Positions 16,975 through 24,363 of a stretch of DNA of 41,822 bases are shown here, piece after piece. Source of the DNA: UBA1801 sp035353395 (GTDB lineage: Bacteria; Acidobacteriota; Holophagae; Holophagales; Holophagaceae); contig DAOPZL010000022.1 in assembly GCA_035353395.1 (NCBI GenBank), forward strand, positions 1 to 41,822. Reading direction: 5' to 3'. The notes under the pieces were generated by a model that worked only from the letters and a program-made list of their open reading frames with translations, ran no database searches and had not been told where the DNA came from. Position 1 is the stretch's first letter. Each line of letters starts with the position of its first letter. A program made the position numbers and the translations under genes.

Positions 16975-17430
16975 CGTGCTTTCCGGATTTCCGCTCAGGC
17001 GGGGCGATCCGGGAAGCGCCTTCCCGGGAAGATTCTCAATCTCCCGTTGGGTTCAGCACCGTATCCCCAATGCCAAGGCACAGGTCCGGGCGGAGGACCG
17101 GGCCTTCCAGGCTCTGGGCCGTAGCCTGGACCTCTGCCATGCGGCGGACCTCCTCCATCGAAAAGCCTCGTTTCCCCTTTCCTGGGCAGTTCGGTCATGA
17201 CCAGATCCACCAAGTGCGTCCACGAAGCTCGCGCAGGAGATGTCACGGATCGTGCCAAACTGCAACTACCGCAGATGCTGGAAAAGAGACGAAGACTCCA
17301 GCTTCTTGGCAGCAATCTGCATCCATGTCGTCCCAGGGCCTGGCATATCGCCCAGACAATCGGACGGCAGGCCGATTGGATCGCGGCGAACAGCCTGGCG
17401 AGGCGCCCTGCCGCTGCGCTCCCTACAACA
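16975..17430. other. Gene-poor stretch, probably decayed sequence
   Basis: About 455 bases between the tRNA terminator and the Ser/Thr kinase stop. Composition is a little less GC-rich than the neighbours. On the minus strand several short open stretches in different frames follow one another, which looks like a broken gene, but none resembles a family I know. Only one short frame with a plausible ribosome-binding site (17036-17158) is listed separately. No repeat, integrase or att-like duplication of the tRNA 3' end was found by eye. Confidence 0.4.
17036..17158 (-). CDS. Possible 40-residue ORF or gene remnant
   Basis: An ATG preceded by GAGG at 7 bases opens a 40-codon frame beginning MEEVRRMAEVQ and ending VLNPTGD. 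The first half is helix-forming and charged; the rest has no recognisable motif. It may be the 3' end of a decayed gene whose earlier part lies in another frame upstream on the minus strand. I cannot assign a family. Confidence 0.2.
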   Translation of the reverse strand: MEEVRRMAEVQATAQSLEGPVLRPDLCLGIGDTVLNPTGD

Positions 17431-19152
17431 TTATCGTTGCCGCTTCAGGTCTTCCGTTACCGTGTGTTCCTGCTTGTCCTTGGGGGATGGGGCCTGAGCC
17501 GCGATGGAAGGCTTGACGGGAGGAACTGGTGCAGGAGCGGGCGCCGGTGGAGGAACCGCCGCGGGCGCGGCTTTCGCATCCTGCTTCGGCGGCGGGGGCG
17601 GCGCGGCGGCGGGAGCCTTGCTCCTGGGTGCGGCAGGTTTCGGTCTTCCCGCCGCGGGCGCGGGACGAGGCGCCTCCGCAGGAGCGGCAGGGACCCGCGC
17701 CTCCGGGGGGGCCGGGGACTCGGGCGCGGGCACGGCGGCCGGTCCGGGAGGGGAAGAGGGCGGCGGCACGGCCCTGGGTCTCAGGGCGAGGTAGCAGATC
17801 CCCCCGACGATCCCGAGGGCGGCCAGGATGATCGCCAAGCCCCCCCAACGCCTGCTCGAAGGCTTTGGGGCCACGACCTCCCGCGCCCCAGGAAGACCGG
17901 GGGCTTCCGCAGGATGGATCGTTTCCGCATCCGGATCCAGGAGCGCGCCGGCCGCGGGGGATTCCGGGATGCACGGGGAGTCCTCGCCTTCGTCCGGTAG
18001 GGCGGGCGGTTCCGGGACGTCGATTTCCGGCTTCAAGGTCTGGACCGGATCCTCGTCTCCCGCCTCCGCCGGCGGCAGCTCCGGATCGGCCAAGACGATC
18101 TCCTGGGTGCCCGCCTTGGCGGCCATCTCCTCCTGGCTGGCGCAGGCCTCGTTCCCGGAAGGCGGCGCGACGACGACCTGCTGCGTGGTGTAGCGGCTCC
18201 GGGGAACGGCCTGGGGGTTCGCCGGCAACGGGCTCGTCGCGCCCGGGTCCAGGAAGGGCGCGCCCGCGGTCTCGGTCTCGGGCTGGGGCTGGCTCCTCAG
18301 CCGAAGGGTCGTCTCCTCGAGCCTTCCGTTCCATCCCGGACGCTGGGCCGCCCTCAGAGCCAGCGCGAACTCCTCGGCCGACTGGAAGCGGTCGTCCGGG
18401 TCCTTCGCCAGGGCTTTCTCCGTCATGTTCCGGAGAGCCGGGCTGAGGCCCTGCAGCATGGAGAGCTCCAGGGGATCCGGGGGATCGTGGACGATCTTGT
18501 AGAGGACCGTGGAGGCGGAGGCATCATCGAAGGGCTTCTTCCCGGAAATGCATTCGTAGAGCATCACCCCGACGGCGAAGAGGTCGCTCCGCGCGTCCGG
18601 CTCCCCGTTCTTGATGTATTCCGGCGCGATGTAGTTCACGGTCCCCATGACGGTTCCCGCCACGGTCATGACGGAATCCTTCAGCCGTGCGACGCCGAAA
18701 TCCATGATCTTGGCCAGCAGCTTGCGCCCTTCCTGCACGACCATGATGTTCGACGGCTTGATGTCGCGGTGGAGGATGTGATGCCGGTGGGCCGTGTCGA
18801 GGCCGTCGCACACCTGGGCGAGCACTTCCAGGAAATCCACCAGCGACAGGCTCCGACGCTGCACGAGCTGTTCCAGGTCCCGTCCCTTGAGGAGTTCCAT
18901 GGCGATGAAGAGCACGCCCTGGTCCTCGCCAAGCTCGTGGATGGTGACGATGTGGGGCGAGGAAAGCACCGCCGCCGCTTTCGCCTCCCGGTAGAAGCGC
19001 TGCCGGGCAAGATCCTCGGGCAGGGCCGAGGAGATGATCGTCTTGATCGCCACTTCCCGGCCGAGGACCGGGTCGAGCCCGAGGTAGACTTCGCCCATGG
19101 CGCCGCGGCCAAGCAGGTCTTTGATCTCGAAACGGCCGAGTTTGCTGATCAC
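17431..19152 (-). CDS. Membrane-anchored Ser/Thr protein kinase
   Basis: A 573-residue Hanks-type kinase. The kinase domain spans residues 7-270: glycine loop LGRGAMGEVY, ATP-binding Lys37 in VAIKTI, catalytic HRDIKPSN with Asp130, DFG at 151-153, and TVNYIAPEY as the APE motif. A cytoplasmic linker of about 165 residues rich in Pro, Glu and Thr follows, then one membrane helix (WGGLAIILAALGIVGGICYLAL) at about 440-462. The external tail of about 110 residues is almost only Pro, Ala and Lys. There is no PASTA or other sensor domain outside. It is the third gene after the biotin carboxylase-like and carrier genes, with a 102-base AT-richer gap before it, so it may have its own promoter. Confidence 0.93.
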   Translation of the reverse strand: MISKLGRFEIKDLLGRGAMGEVYLGLDPVLGREVAIKTIISSALPEDLARQRFYREAKAAAVLSSPHIVTIHELGEDQGVLFIAMELLKGRDLEQLVQRRSLSLVDFLEVLAQVCDGLDTAHRHHILHRDIKPSNIMVVQEGRKLLAKIMDFGVARLKDSVMTVAGTVMGTVNYIAPEYIKNGEPDARSDLFAVGVMLYECISGKKPFDDASASTVLYKIVHDPPDPLELSMLQGLSPALRNMTEKALAKDPDDRFQSAEEFALALRAAQRPGWNGRLEETTLRLRSQPQPETETAGAPFLDPGATSPLPANPQAVPRSRYTTQQVVVAPPSGNEACASQEEMAAKAGTQEIVLADPELPPAEAGDEDPVQTLKPEIDVPEPPALPDEGEDSPCIPESPAAGALLDPDAETIHPAEAPGLPGAREVVAPKPSSRRWGGLAIILAALGIVGGICYLALRPRAVPPPSSPPGPAAVPAPESPAPPEARVPAAPAEAPRPAPAAGRPKPAAPRSKAPAAAPPPPPKQDAKAAPAAVPPPAPAPAPVPPVKPSIAAQAPSPKDKQEHTVTEDLKRQR

Positions 19153-19254
19153 GGACTCACCGTAGGGACAGGTGCATATTCAATATCAATCAGCATAAGC
19201 CTTCCCCCGGCCAGGTCCAAGACGAGGCCGGAGGATTTCCAGGTGGGGGGGCGC

Positions 19255-19797
19255 TCAGCGCTTGGCGGAGGCCTCCACGGGCGCCAGGGAGAGCATCGGG
19301 GCGTTGATCTCCAGGTTCATGCCCTCCTCCACATGGATCTTGGCGATCCGCGCGTTCGAGGGGGAGGTGTACTCGTTCTGCATCTTCATGGCCTCGAGCA
19401 GCAGGAGGGGCTGCCCCTCTTCCACCACCTCGCCCTCCTTGACGAAGAGCTTGAGCACCTTGCCGGGCATGAGCGCCTTGACCAGGCCGGAGCCCCCCTG
19501 GGGCTGCCGGGCCATGGCCGCCGCGAGCAGGGTCTTGTGCGGGTCCTGGAGCGTGAAGTCGTAGGCGCCGTCGTAGACGCTCGCCCGGAACCCGTGGAGG
19601 TCGGGATCCGGATTCTTGATCCGGTCGATGTTCACGCCCACGGAGTGGCCGTCCAGGATGACGGAGAAGCTGGTGGGTTCGACCTTGAGGATGTCCAGGG
19701 GATGTTCTTCGCCATCCCAGACCATGAAGACCCGGCCGCTGCGCCGATAGATCTCCAGTTCGTGCGTTTCTTCACCGATTGTCAGAGTCCGTTTCAT
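19255..19797 (-). CDS. Biotinyl/lipoyl carrier protein
   Basis: A 180-residue protein whose last 75 residues form a biotinyl domain: VKALMPGKVLKLFVKEGEVVEEGQ-type entry, the biotinylation motif EAMKM and the closing VEEGMNLEINAPMLSL. The Lys of the motif is intact. The first 100 residues are a strand-rich extension (HELEIYRRSGRVFMVWDGEEHPLDI) of the kind seen in the linker parts of acyl-CoA or oxaloacetate decarboxylase biotin subunits. It starts 16 bases after the biotin carboxylase-like gene ends. No carboxyltransferase gene is in the window, so the overall reaction (acetyl-, propionyl-CoA or pyruvate carboxylation, or another) cannot be stated. Confidence 0.88.
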   Translation of the reverse strand: MKRTLTIGEETHELEIYRRSGRVFMVWDGEEHPLDILKVEPTSFSVILDGHSVGVNIDRIKNPDPDLHGFRASVYDGAYDFTLQDPHKTLLAAAMARQPQGGSGLVKALMPGKVLKLFVKEGEVVEEGQPLLLLEAMKMQNEYTSPSNARIAKIHVEEGMNLEINAPMLSLAPVEASAKR

Positions 19798-19813
19798 CGT
19801 TCGATCCAGGAAG

Positions 19814-21316
19814 TTAGATGCGGTTGAAGCGCGAAACCATCTGCCAGGCCCCGGGTTCCCGGGGTTCGCCGCCGGTCCGGACCATGGGCTGCTGGGCCCG
19901 GCGCTCCTCCTTCTCCAGCTCGTCGTAGAGCGCGGTCGCCACCGCGAACTTCAAGTTGGGACCGATGCCCCGCTGCTTCCACCAGGCATGGTTCAGCATG
20001 CCGGTGTGGAGATCGCCCTGGAGGAAGGGCTTGTGTTCCATGAGCGCCTTGTGGAACGCCACGTTGTTGCGCACGCCTCCGATGCGGTACTCGCTCAGGG
20101 CCGAGTGCATGCGCTGGATGGCCATCGCCCGGTTGGGCCCCCAGGTGCTCAGCTTCGAGAGCAGAGGCGCGTAGAAAGGGGACATCTCCCATCCGTAGTA
20201 GACGCCGCTGTCGTCCCGGACGTTGTGTCCCGCCGGGGTCCTCAGGTAGTTGATCCGGCCGGAGCTCGGCGCGAAATCGCGGTTCGGGTCCTCGGCGTTG
20301 ATCCGGCACTGGACCGCGTGGCCCCACAGGGGGATCTCCTCCTGCTTCAAGGGCAGCGGCTTGCCCTGCGCCACCAGGATCTGCCAGCGGATCAGGTCCT
20401 GGCCGGTGATCCACTCCGTCACGGCGCTGCCCCCCTGGATCCGGCAGGTCATCTCCAGGAAATAGAAGTTGCGGTCCCGGTCCATGAGGAACTCCACGGT
20501 GCCCGCCCCCACGTAGCCCGCCTCGCGCGCGATGGCAACCGCGACCTCGCCCATGGCCTTGCGGATCTCGGGGGTCACGAAGGGTGAAGGCGCCTCGTCG
20601 GCCACCTGCTGGAACCGGCGCTGGACCGAGCCCTCCCGCTCCCAGAAGTGCACGTAGTTGCCGTGCTGGTCGCCCACGATCTGGACCTCCACGTGGCGCG
20701 GATGGGTCAGGGCCTTCTCGATGTAGACCCGGTCGTCCCAGAACGTGAAGATTGCGTCGCCCTTCACGCGGGGCAGCGCCCGCCGCAGGTCCGCCGGCGA
20801 CTTCGCCAGGCGGATCCCCTTTCCGTCGCGGCCCATCACCGGCTTGACCATCACGGGAAAGCCCAGGGCCTCGGCGGCCTTCACCAGGTCCTCGTCCTCC
20901 ATGACTTCGTGGATGGCCGGCAGGACGGGGGCTCCGACCTTGAGGGCGATGGCCCGGGCCTTGGTCTTGTCGGCCAGGTTCTCCAGCACCTCCGGGCTCG
21001 GCCCGATCCAGGTGATCCCCGCCTCGATGATCTTCCTCGCGGCGTCGGCATCCTCGGCGATGAACCCGTACCCGGGATGGATGGCGTCGGCCCCGGTCTT
21101 CCTGCAGACGTCGATGAGCTTGTCCACCCGCAGGTAGCTTTCCCGGGAAGGCGTCGGCCCGATGTGGTGCGAGAGCACGGCCAGCCGGACGTGCATCGCG
21201 CCGCGATCCGAATCGGAGTAGACCGCCACGGTGGGGATGTCCAGCTCCCGGCAGGTCCGGATGATCCTGCAGGCGATCTCGCCTCGGTTAGCCACAAGCA
21301 GCTTGGTCACAGGCAT
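19814..21316 (-). CDS. Biotin carboxylase homologue with altered active site
   Basis: A 500-residue protein with all three biotin carboxylase parts: N-terminal domain (LLVANRGEIACRIIRT, GADAIHPGYGF), ATP-grasp domain (about 115-310) and C-terminal domain (AVQCRINAEDP). ATP-grasp Lys158, Glu200, Glu275, Glu288 and Arg338 are present. Several otherwise near-invariant positions differ. The glycine-rich loop reads MGRDGKG. QRRHQK reads QRRFQQ, so the bicarbonate-binding Lys (E. coli Lys238) is Gln. EMNTRLQVEHPVTE reads EMTCRIQGGSAVTE, so metal-ligand Asn290 is Thr and catalytic base Glu296 is Gly. The fold is intact and the frame unbroken. Either it is inactive in bicarbonate activation or it does a different ATP-grasp reaction. 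Start chosen at 21316 (MPVTKLLVANRG), with AGGAAA upstream. Confidence 0.88.
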   Translation of the reverse strand: MPVTKLLVANRGEIACRIIRTCRELDIPTVAVYSDSDRGAMHVRLAVLSHHIGPTPSRESYLRVDKLIDVCRKTGADAIHPGYGFIAEDADAARKIIEAGITWIGPSPEVLENLADKTKARAIALKVGAPVLPAIHEVMEDEDLVKAAEALGFPVMVKPVMGRDGKGIRLAKSPADLRRALPRVKGDAIFTFWDDRVYIEKALTHPRHVEVQIVGDQHGNYVHFWEREGSVQRRFQQVADEAPSPFVTPEIRKAMGEVAVAIAREAGYVGAGTVEFLMDRDRNFYFLEMTCRIQGGSAVTEWITGQDLIRWQILVAQGKPLPLKQEEIPLWGHAVQCRINAEDPNRDFAPSSGRINYLRTPAGHNVRDDSGVYYGWEMSPFYAPLLSKLSTWGPNRAMAIQRMHSALSEYRIGGVRNNVAFHKALMEHKPFLQGDLHTGMLNHAWWKQRGIGPNLKFAVATALYDELEKEERRAQQPMVRTGGEPREPGAWQMVSRFNRI

Positions 21317-21463
21317 ATCAGTTTCCTCGTGTATGCATATCCTGACGCAGGGATCCGGAACCGGCACCCGGGCGCTTCGTTCCCGCCCGCACCTGCCCGC
21401 CCAAGGGACGATGTCCCACTCCGTCCGGGCACAAGCAGATTTGTCATTGGCATATCGGTTCCC
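21293..21463 (-). repeat. 34-nt imperfect direct repeat around the biotin carboxylase-like gene start
   Basis: Segments 21293-21326 and 21430-21463 match at 28 of 34 positions, 137 bases apart. The first contains the ribosome-binding site and first eight codons of the biotin carboxylase-like gene. The second contains the same kind of site and eight codons reading MPMTNLLV against MPVTKLLV. It looks like a local duplication of the gene's translation start. Confidence 0.75.
21307..21453 (-). CDS. Possible 48-codon leader ORF overlapping the biotin carboxylase-like gene start
   Basis: The upstream copy of the duplicated start opens a frame of 48 codons (MPMTNLLVPG ... KLICL) whose TGA lies at 21307-21309, two codons inside the following gene, which starts at 21316. 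Ribosomes ending there could restart on the biotin carboxylase-like gene. The frame has a GGGAA site five bases before its ATG. Apart from the first eight residues it does not resemble a known protein, so it may be only a by-product of the duplication. Confidence 0.3.
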   Translation of the reverse strand: MPMTNLLVPGRSGTSSLGRAGAGGNEAPGCRFRIPASGYAYTRKLICL

Positions 21464-21483
21464 ACCAACTGAGGCATCATAGG

Positions 21484-21945
21484 ATGGTGCGATTCATCAG
21501 CCTACCAAAGCCCACGCTCACGTCCATCATTTGCCTCGCCCTCGCCATCGGCGGGGGAGTCGGATGCGGCCGCAAGGGGGATCCGATCCCGCGTCCCCGG
21601 GCGGAGCCCAGGGCCTGCAGCGTCCAGCGTCTCGACCTGAGGATCCTGGCGGTGAAGCTGCCGACGGAGGACATCCACGGGAACCCGCTCGTGGGCGTGG
21701 AGCAGGTGCGCGTCTATTTCCTGCCCGTCGGCCAGTCCCAGCCGAGTGCCCAGGACGTGCTGGCGAAGGGGGAGGTGATCCTCGAACGGCGGAGGCCCGA
21801 CCTTCCCGCCCCCGGAGAGTCGCTGACCCTGGACCTGAAGGAGATCAGCCGGCCGTCAGGCTGGATCGTGGTGACCGCCGTCCGGGTGGGCAACGTGCTG
21901 GGGACCCCCAGCGAAGTCATTCCCTGGCTGGAGCCGGCGATCTGA
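21484..21945 (+). CDS. Small putative lipoprotein
   Basis: A 153-residue protein with an N-terminal hydrophobic stretch ending in GGGVGCGRKGDPIPRP. Cys28 is a likely lipidation site, although the residue at -3 is Gly rather than Leu; CGRKGDP followed by prolines is a common start for small outer-membrane lipoproteins in Gram-negative bacteria. The rest is strand-rich (VRVYFLPVG, WIVVTAVRVGNVLGTPSEVIP) and resembles a fibronectin-III-like fold, an impression only. It is divergent from the biotin carboxylase-like gene and converges with coaBC, whose stop is 8 bases away. Confidence 0.7.
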   Translation: MVRFISLPKPTLTSIICLALAIGGGVGCGRKGDPIPRPRAEPRACSVQRLDLRILAVKLPTEDIHGNPLVGVEQVRVYFLPVGQSQPSAQDVLAKGEVILERRRPDLPAPGESLTLDLKEISRPSGWIVVTAVRVGNVLGTPSEVIPWLEPAI

Positions 21946-21952
21946 AGCCCCG

Positions 21953-23152
21953 CTACCGGTGGCTCGACAGGTAGCCGTCCAGCCAGGCGGCCACGCCCTG
22001 GGCGAGGCTGTCCTTGTCCAGCGGCCCGATGGGCGCCGAGGCGCCTTCCGCGGAGACGGGCACCAGGGTGTTGGCCTGGGCCCCGAAGCCCTTGCCCGCC
22101 GAGATGTCGTTGACCAGGATCACGTCGAGCTTCTTCCTGCGAAGCTTCGCGAGGCCGTTCGACAGATGGTCCTCGCTCTCCGCGGCGAAGCCCACGGTCC
22201 ATTGCCCGGGGCGCTTCCGTGCGGAGAGGGTGGCCAGGACATCCGGGGTTCTCACGAGGACGAGAGTTTCCGGCCCTTCCTGCTTCTTCACTTTCTCCGG
22301 GGCACAGTGCTCGGGCCGCTGGTCCGCCACGGCCGCCGCGGCGACGAGGCCGTCCATGGAAGGCCAGAGCCGGCCGCAGGCCTCCAGCATGTCCTGGGCG
22401 CTGCGGACCCGGTGGGTGTCCACGCCCCAGGGGGCCGCGAGGTCTCCCCCCAGGACGAGATGGACCCGGGCGCCCGCGTTGCGGAACGCCCTGGCCAGCT
22501 CGACCCCCATCGCGCCCGAGGAGCGGTTCGTGAGGGTCCGGACGGGATCGAGGTCCTCCCGCGTGGGCCCCGCGGTGACCAGGACCTCCTTGTCCGCGAA
22601 GGCGGCCAGGCGCGGGCCCGCGTAGGCCTGGATGGCCTCGTGGATGTCCTCCAGGTCGGCCAGGCGGCCGATGCCGCACTCGCCCTCCGCCAGGAACCCC
22701 TCCCCCGGGCCCACGACCAGGTGACCGAAACCCAGCAGGATCTTCAGGTTGCCCTGCACGGCGGGGTGCCGCCACATCGCGTGGTTCATGGCCGGCGCCC
22801 ACAGCACCTGCCCCCGCGCAGCCAGGAGGATCGTCGAGAGGAGATCGTCCGCCAGCCCGTTGGCCGTCTTCCCCATGATGTCCGCCGTCGCCGGGACCAC
22901 CGCGACGAGCTCCGCCCACTTCGCCAGGTCCACGTGCTCCACCTTCGGGTTGGGGCGCCACTCGTGGTACTCGGGGTTGGCCCCGAAGCAAGGCTCTCCC
23001 GTGAGGGTGGCCAGGGTGAGGGGCGTGATGAAGCGGCTCCCGGCATCCGTGAGGCAGGCCCTCACCTGGTGGCCGCTCCGGACCAGCCTGCGGGCCAGTT
23101 CACAGGCCTTGTAGGCCGCGATGCCCCCCGTGACTCCCAGAAGAACCCTCAT
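21953..23152 (-). CDS. coaBC: Phosphopantothenoylcysteine decarboxylase / phosphopantothenate-cysteine ligase
   Basis: The bifunctional enzyme for two steps of coenzyme A synthesis, 399 residues. CoaC part (1-185): LLGVTGGIAAYKACELARRL, active-site His in VEHVDLAKW, the substrate motif PAMNHAMW and the catalytic Cys in GECGIGRL. CoaB part (from about 190): VTAGPTREDLDPVRTLTNRSSGAMG, AAVADQRP and NDISAGKGFG. It is divergent from rpoZ, 81 bases away. In many bacteria rpoZ and coaBC run in the same direction. Confidence 0.95.
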   Translation of the reverse strand: MRVLLGVTGGIAAYKACELARRLVRSGHQVRACLTDAGSRFITPLTLATLTGEPCFGANPEYHEWRPNPKVEHVDLAKWAELVAVVPATADIMGKTANGLADDLLSTILLAARGQVLWAPAMNHAMWRHPAVQGNLKILLGFGHLVVGPGEGFLAEGECGIGRLADLEDIHEAIQAYAGPRLAAFADKEVLVTAGPTREDLDPVRTLTNRSSGAMGVELARAFRNAGARVHLVLGGDLAAPWGVDTHRVRSAQDMLEACGRLWPSMDGLVAAAAVADQRPEHCAPEKVKKQEGPETLVLVRTPDVLATLSARKRPGQWTVGFAAESEDHLSNGLAKLRRKKLDVILVNDISAGKGFGAQANTLVPVSAEGASAPIGPLDKDSLAQGVAAWLDGYLSSHR

Positions 23153-23182
23153 GTCCCCTCCCTCCGCCCCCTATCCTAACGC

Positions 23183-23211
23183 TGGAAATTCGTTGATTTC
23201 CTTGATACACT
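23183..23211 (+). promoter_or_regulatory. Candidate rpoZ promoter with internal palindrome
   Basis: TGGAAA (23183-23188) and TACACT (23206-23211) are 17 bases apart, each with four consensus matches, 22 bases before rpoZ. An inverted repeat GGAAAT-N6-ATTTCC (23184-23201) lies over the -35 and spacer and could be an operator. Both are inferences from pattern. Confidence 0.3.
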
Positions 23212-23233
23212 TCCCCTCTTCGAGGGAATCTAC

Positions 23234-23518
23234 ATGGTTCAGCGCACAGTCGTACACATTCCGGAGGAAGTCGCCAACAAGTATCGCTTCGTGGTGGTGT
23301 CCGGCAAACGTTGCGAGCAGCTCCAGCGCGGCGCCTTCCCGAAGGTCGAGGTCCAGGTTCCCATGAACAAGCAGGGACAGGCCCAGGACGCGCCGAAGCT
23401 GGCGTCCTTCTGGGGCCAGGTCGCCATCCGCGAAGTCGAGGAAAGCCGCATCGCCTTCGAGGAGCCGGAAGTGATCGCCCTGGACTACACCCTGGAAGTC
23501 CCGATCTCCGTCGAATAG
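23234..23518 (+). CDS. rpoZ: RNA polymerase omega subunit
   Basis: A 94-residue protein with the omega pattern: NKYRFVVVSGKRCEQLQRGA near residues 15-34, where the family has a helix binding the beta' C-terminus, and a later VAIREVEESRIAFEEPEV segment. A region at 35-60 rich in Gln and Lys separates the two, longer than in E. coli omega. It assists assembly of the polymerase core. The gene is alone on its transcript and closed by a strong terminator 16 bases after the stop. Confidence 0.82.
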   Translation: MVQRTVVHIPEEVANKYRFVVVSGKRCEQLQRGAFPKVEVQVPMNKQGQAQDAPKLASFWGQVAIREVEESRIAFEEPEVIALDYTLEVPISVE

Positions 23519-23534
23519 CCCCCTGCGGGCCGAG

Positions 23535-23569
23535 CGAGACCCCCGGGCAGCCCCCGGGGGTCTCGTTTT
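23535..23569 (+). terminator. Intrinsic terminator of rpoZ
   Basis: A perfect 13-bp GC-rich stem pairs 23535-23547 with 23553-23565 around a five-base loop, followed by TTTT at 23566-23569. Confidence 0.93.
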
Positions 23570-23587
23570 CGTGCGCCCGACCCTAAT

Positions 23588-23603
23588 TTCAACACTTGTT
23601 GAA
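23588..23603. promoter_or_regulatory. TetR-type operator palindrome 1
   Basis: TTCAACACTTGTTGAA: arms TTCAACA and TGTTGAA with a two-base centre. It lies 8 bases upstream of the putative -35 element of the efflux operon. The same arms recur at operator 2, with centres 52 bases apart. Confidence 0.85.
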
Positions 23604-23611
23604 TATTTTCC

Positions 23612-23640
23612 TTGCTTCCCGGATCGGCCGAATCCATTAT
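23612..23640 (+). promoter_or_regulatory. Candidate promoter of the TetR-efflux operon
   Basis: TTGCTT (23612-23617) and CATTAT (23635-23640) are 17 bases apart, between the two operator palindromes. Operator 2 covers the end of the -10 and the expected transcription start, which would block polymerase when bound. Confidence 0.5.
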
Positions 23641-23656
23641 TCAACATGTGTTGAAT
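23639..23656. promoter_or_regulatory. TetR-type operator palindrome 2
   Basis: ATTCAACATGTGTTGAAT: eight-base arms around TG, sharing TTCAACA/TGTTGAA with operator 1. It ends 11 bases before the GTG start of the TetR gene, so autoregulation is expected. Confidence 0.87.
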
Positions 23657-23667
23657 CGGAGTCCGCC

Positions 23668-24363
23668 GTGCCGCATCCCCGCAAAGTCGTTCGTCCCCGT
23701 GGTCCCAAGGCCGTCAAGGTGGATCCGGAGCACATCCTCTCCGCCGCCGAGCGCGTGTTCGCGCGGGAAGGCCTCCGGGGCGGGAGCATCCGGGCCATCG
23801 CCCGGGAGGCGGGCTGCGATCCCGCGCTCATCTACTACCACTTCGAGAACAAGGAGTCCGTGTTCACGGCCATGCTGGACCGCAAGTTCCCCCCCCTGAT
23901 CAGGGACATGGAGCGGCTGGCGGATCCCTCGGACCCGAGGCACACCTCGGTCCGGTTCTGGGCAGCCCTCCGGACGATCCACAAGCACCTGGGACAGGAC
24001 GCGGGCTTCCGGGCGACGGTGCGCGGCGAGCTGGCGCGCGGCGCGGAGGGGGTCACGGACACCATCGCGACGCGCGTGCTGCCCCTCTTCAAGGCGATGT
24101 CCAGCATCTTCCAGCAGGGGGTCCAGCGGGGGCACATCCGCCCGGAGTTCCCGCTGCCCCTGGGCGTCTTCTTCTTCGCCAGGCTCTACGTCGAGATCCT
24201 GGACCTGGTCCCGATCATGTCCTACCGGATCGCCCAGATCCCCTCGGAGGACGTCCTGCCCCTGGCCGAGCGGTCCTGGTTCGAACTCTACTGGCGCGGG
24301 ATCGCCACCCACCCCGACGATCCCCTGCCCTTCGCGGAAATGCCCGAGGAGACCCTTCCATGA
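23668..24363 (+). CDS. TetR-family regulator (CecR/YbiH-like) of the efflux operon
   Basis: A 231-residue TetR protein. After a basic start (HPRKVVRPRGPKAVKV), the helix-turn-helix is at about 38-60 with GGSIRAIAREAGCDPALIYYHFENKESVF. The C-terminal ligand and dimer domain has a length and layout like CecR (YbiH). I chose GTG at 23668 because GGAG lies 7 bases upstream and operator 2 ends before it; an upstream ATG at 23596 would put both operators inside the gene. It is the first gene of a six-gene operon and overlaps the next by four bases. By analogy with E. coli CecR and the ybhGFSR genes it probably represses the operon until a toxic compound binds. Confidence 0.92.
   Translation: MPHPRKVVRPRGPKAVKVDPEHILSAAERVFAREGLRGGSIRAIAREAGCDPALIYYHFENKESVFTAMLDRKFPPLIRDMERLADPSDPRHTSVRFWAALRTIHKHLGQDAGFRATVRGELARGAEGVTDTIATRVLPLFKAMSSIFQQGVQRGHIRPEFPLPLGVFFFARLYVEILDLVPIMSYRIAQIPSEDVLPLAERSWFELYWRGIATHPDDPLPFAEMPEETLP

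Noticed and set aside
16863..17430. A tRNA-anchored integrated element
   Set aside because: No integrase and no repeated tRNA 3' end were found downstream.
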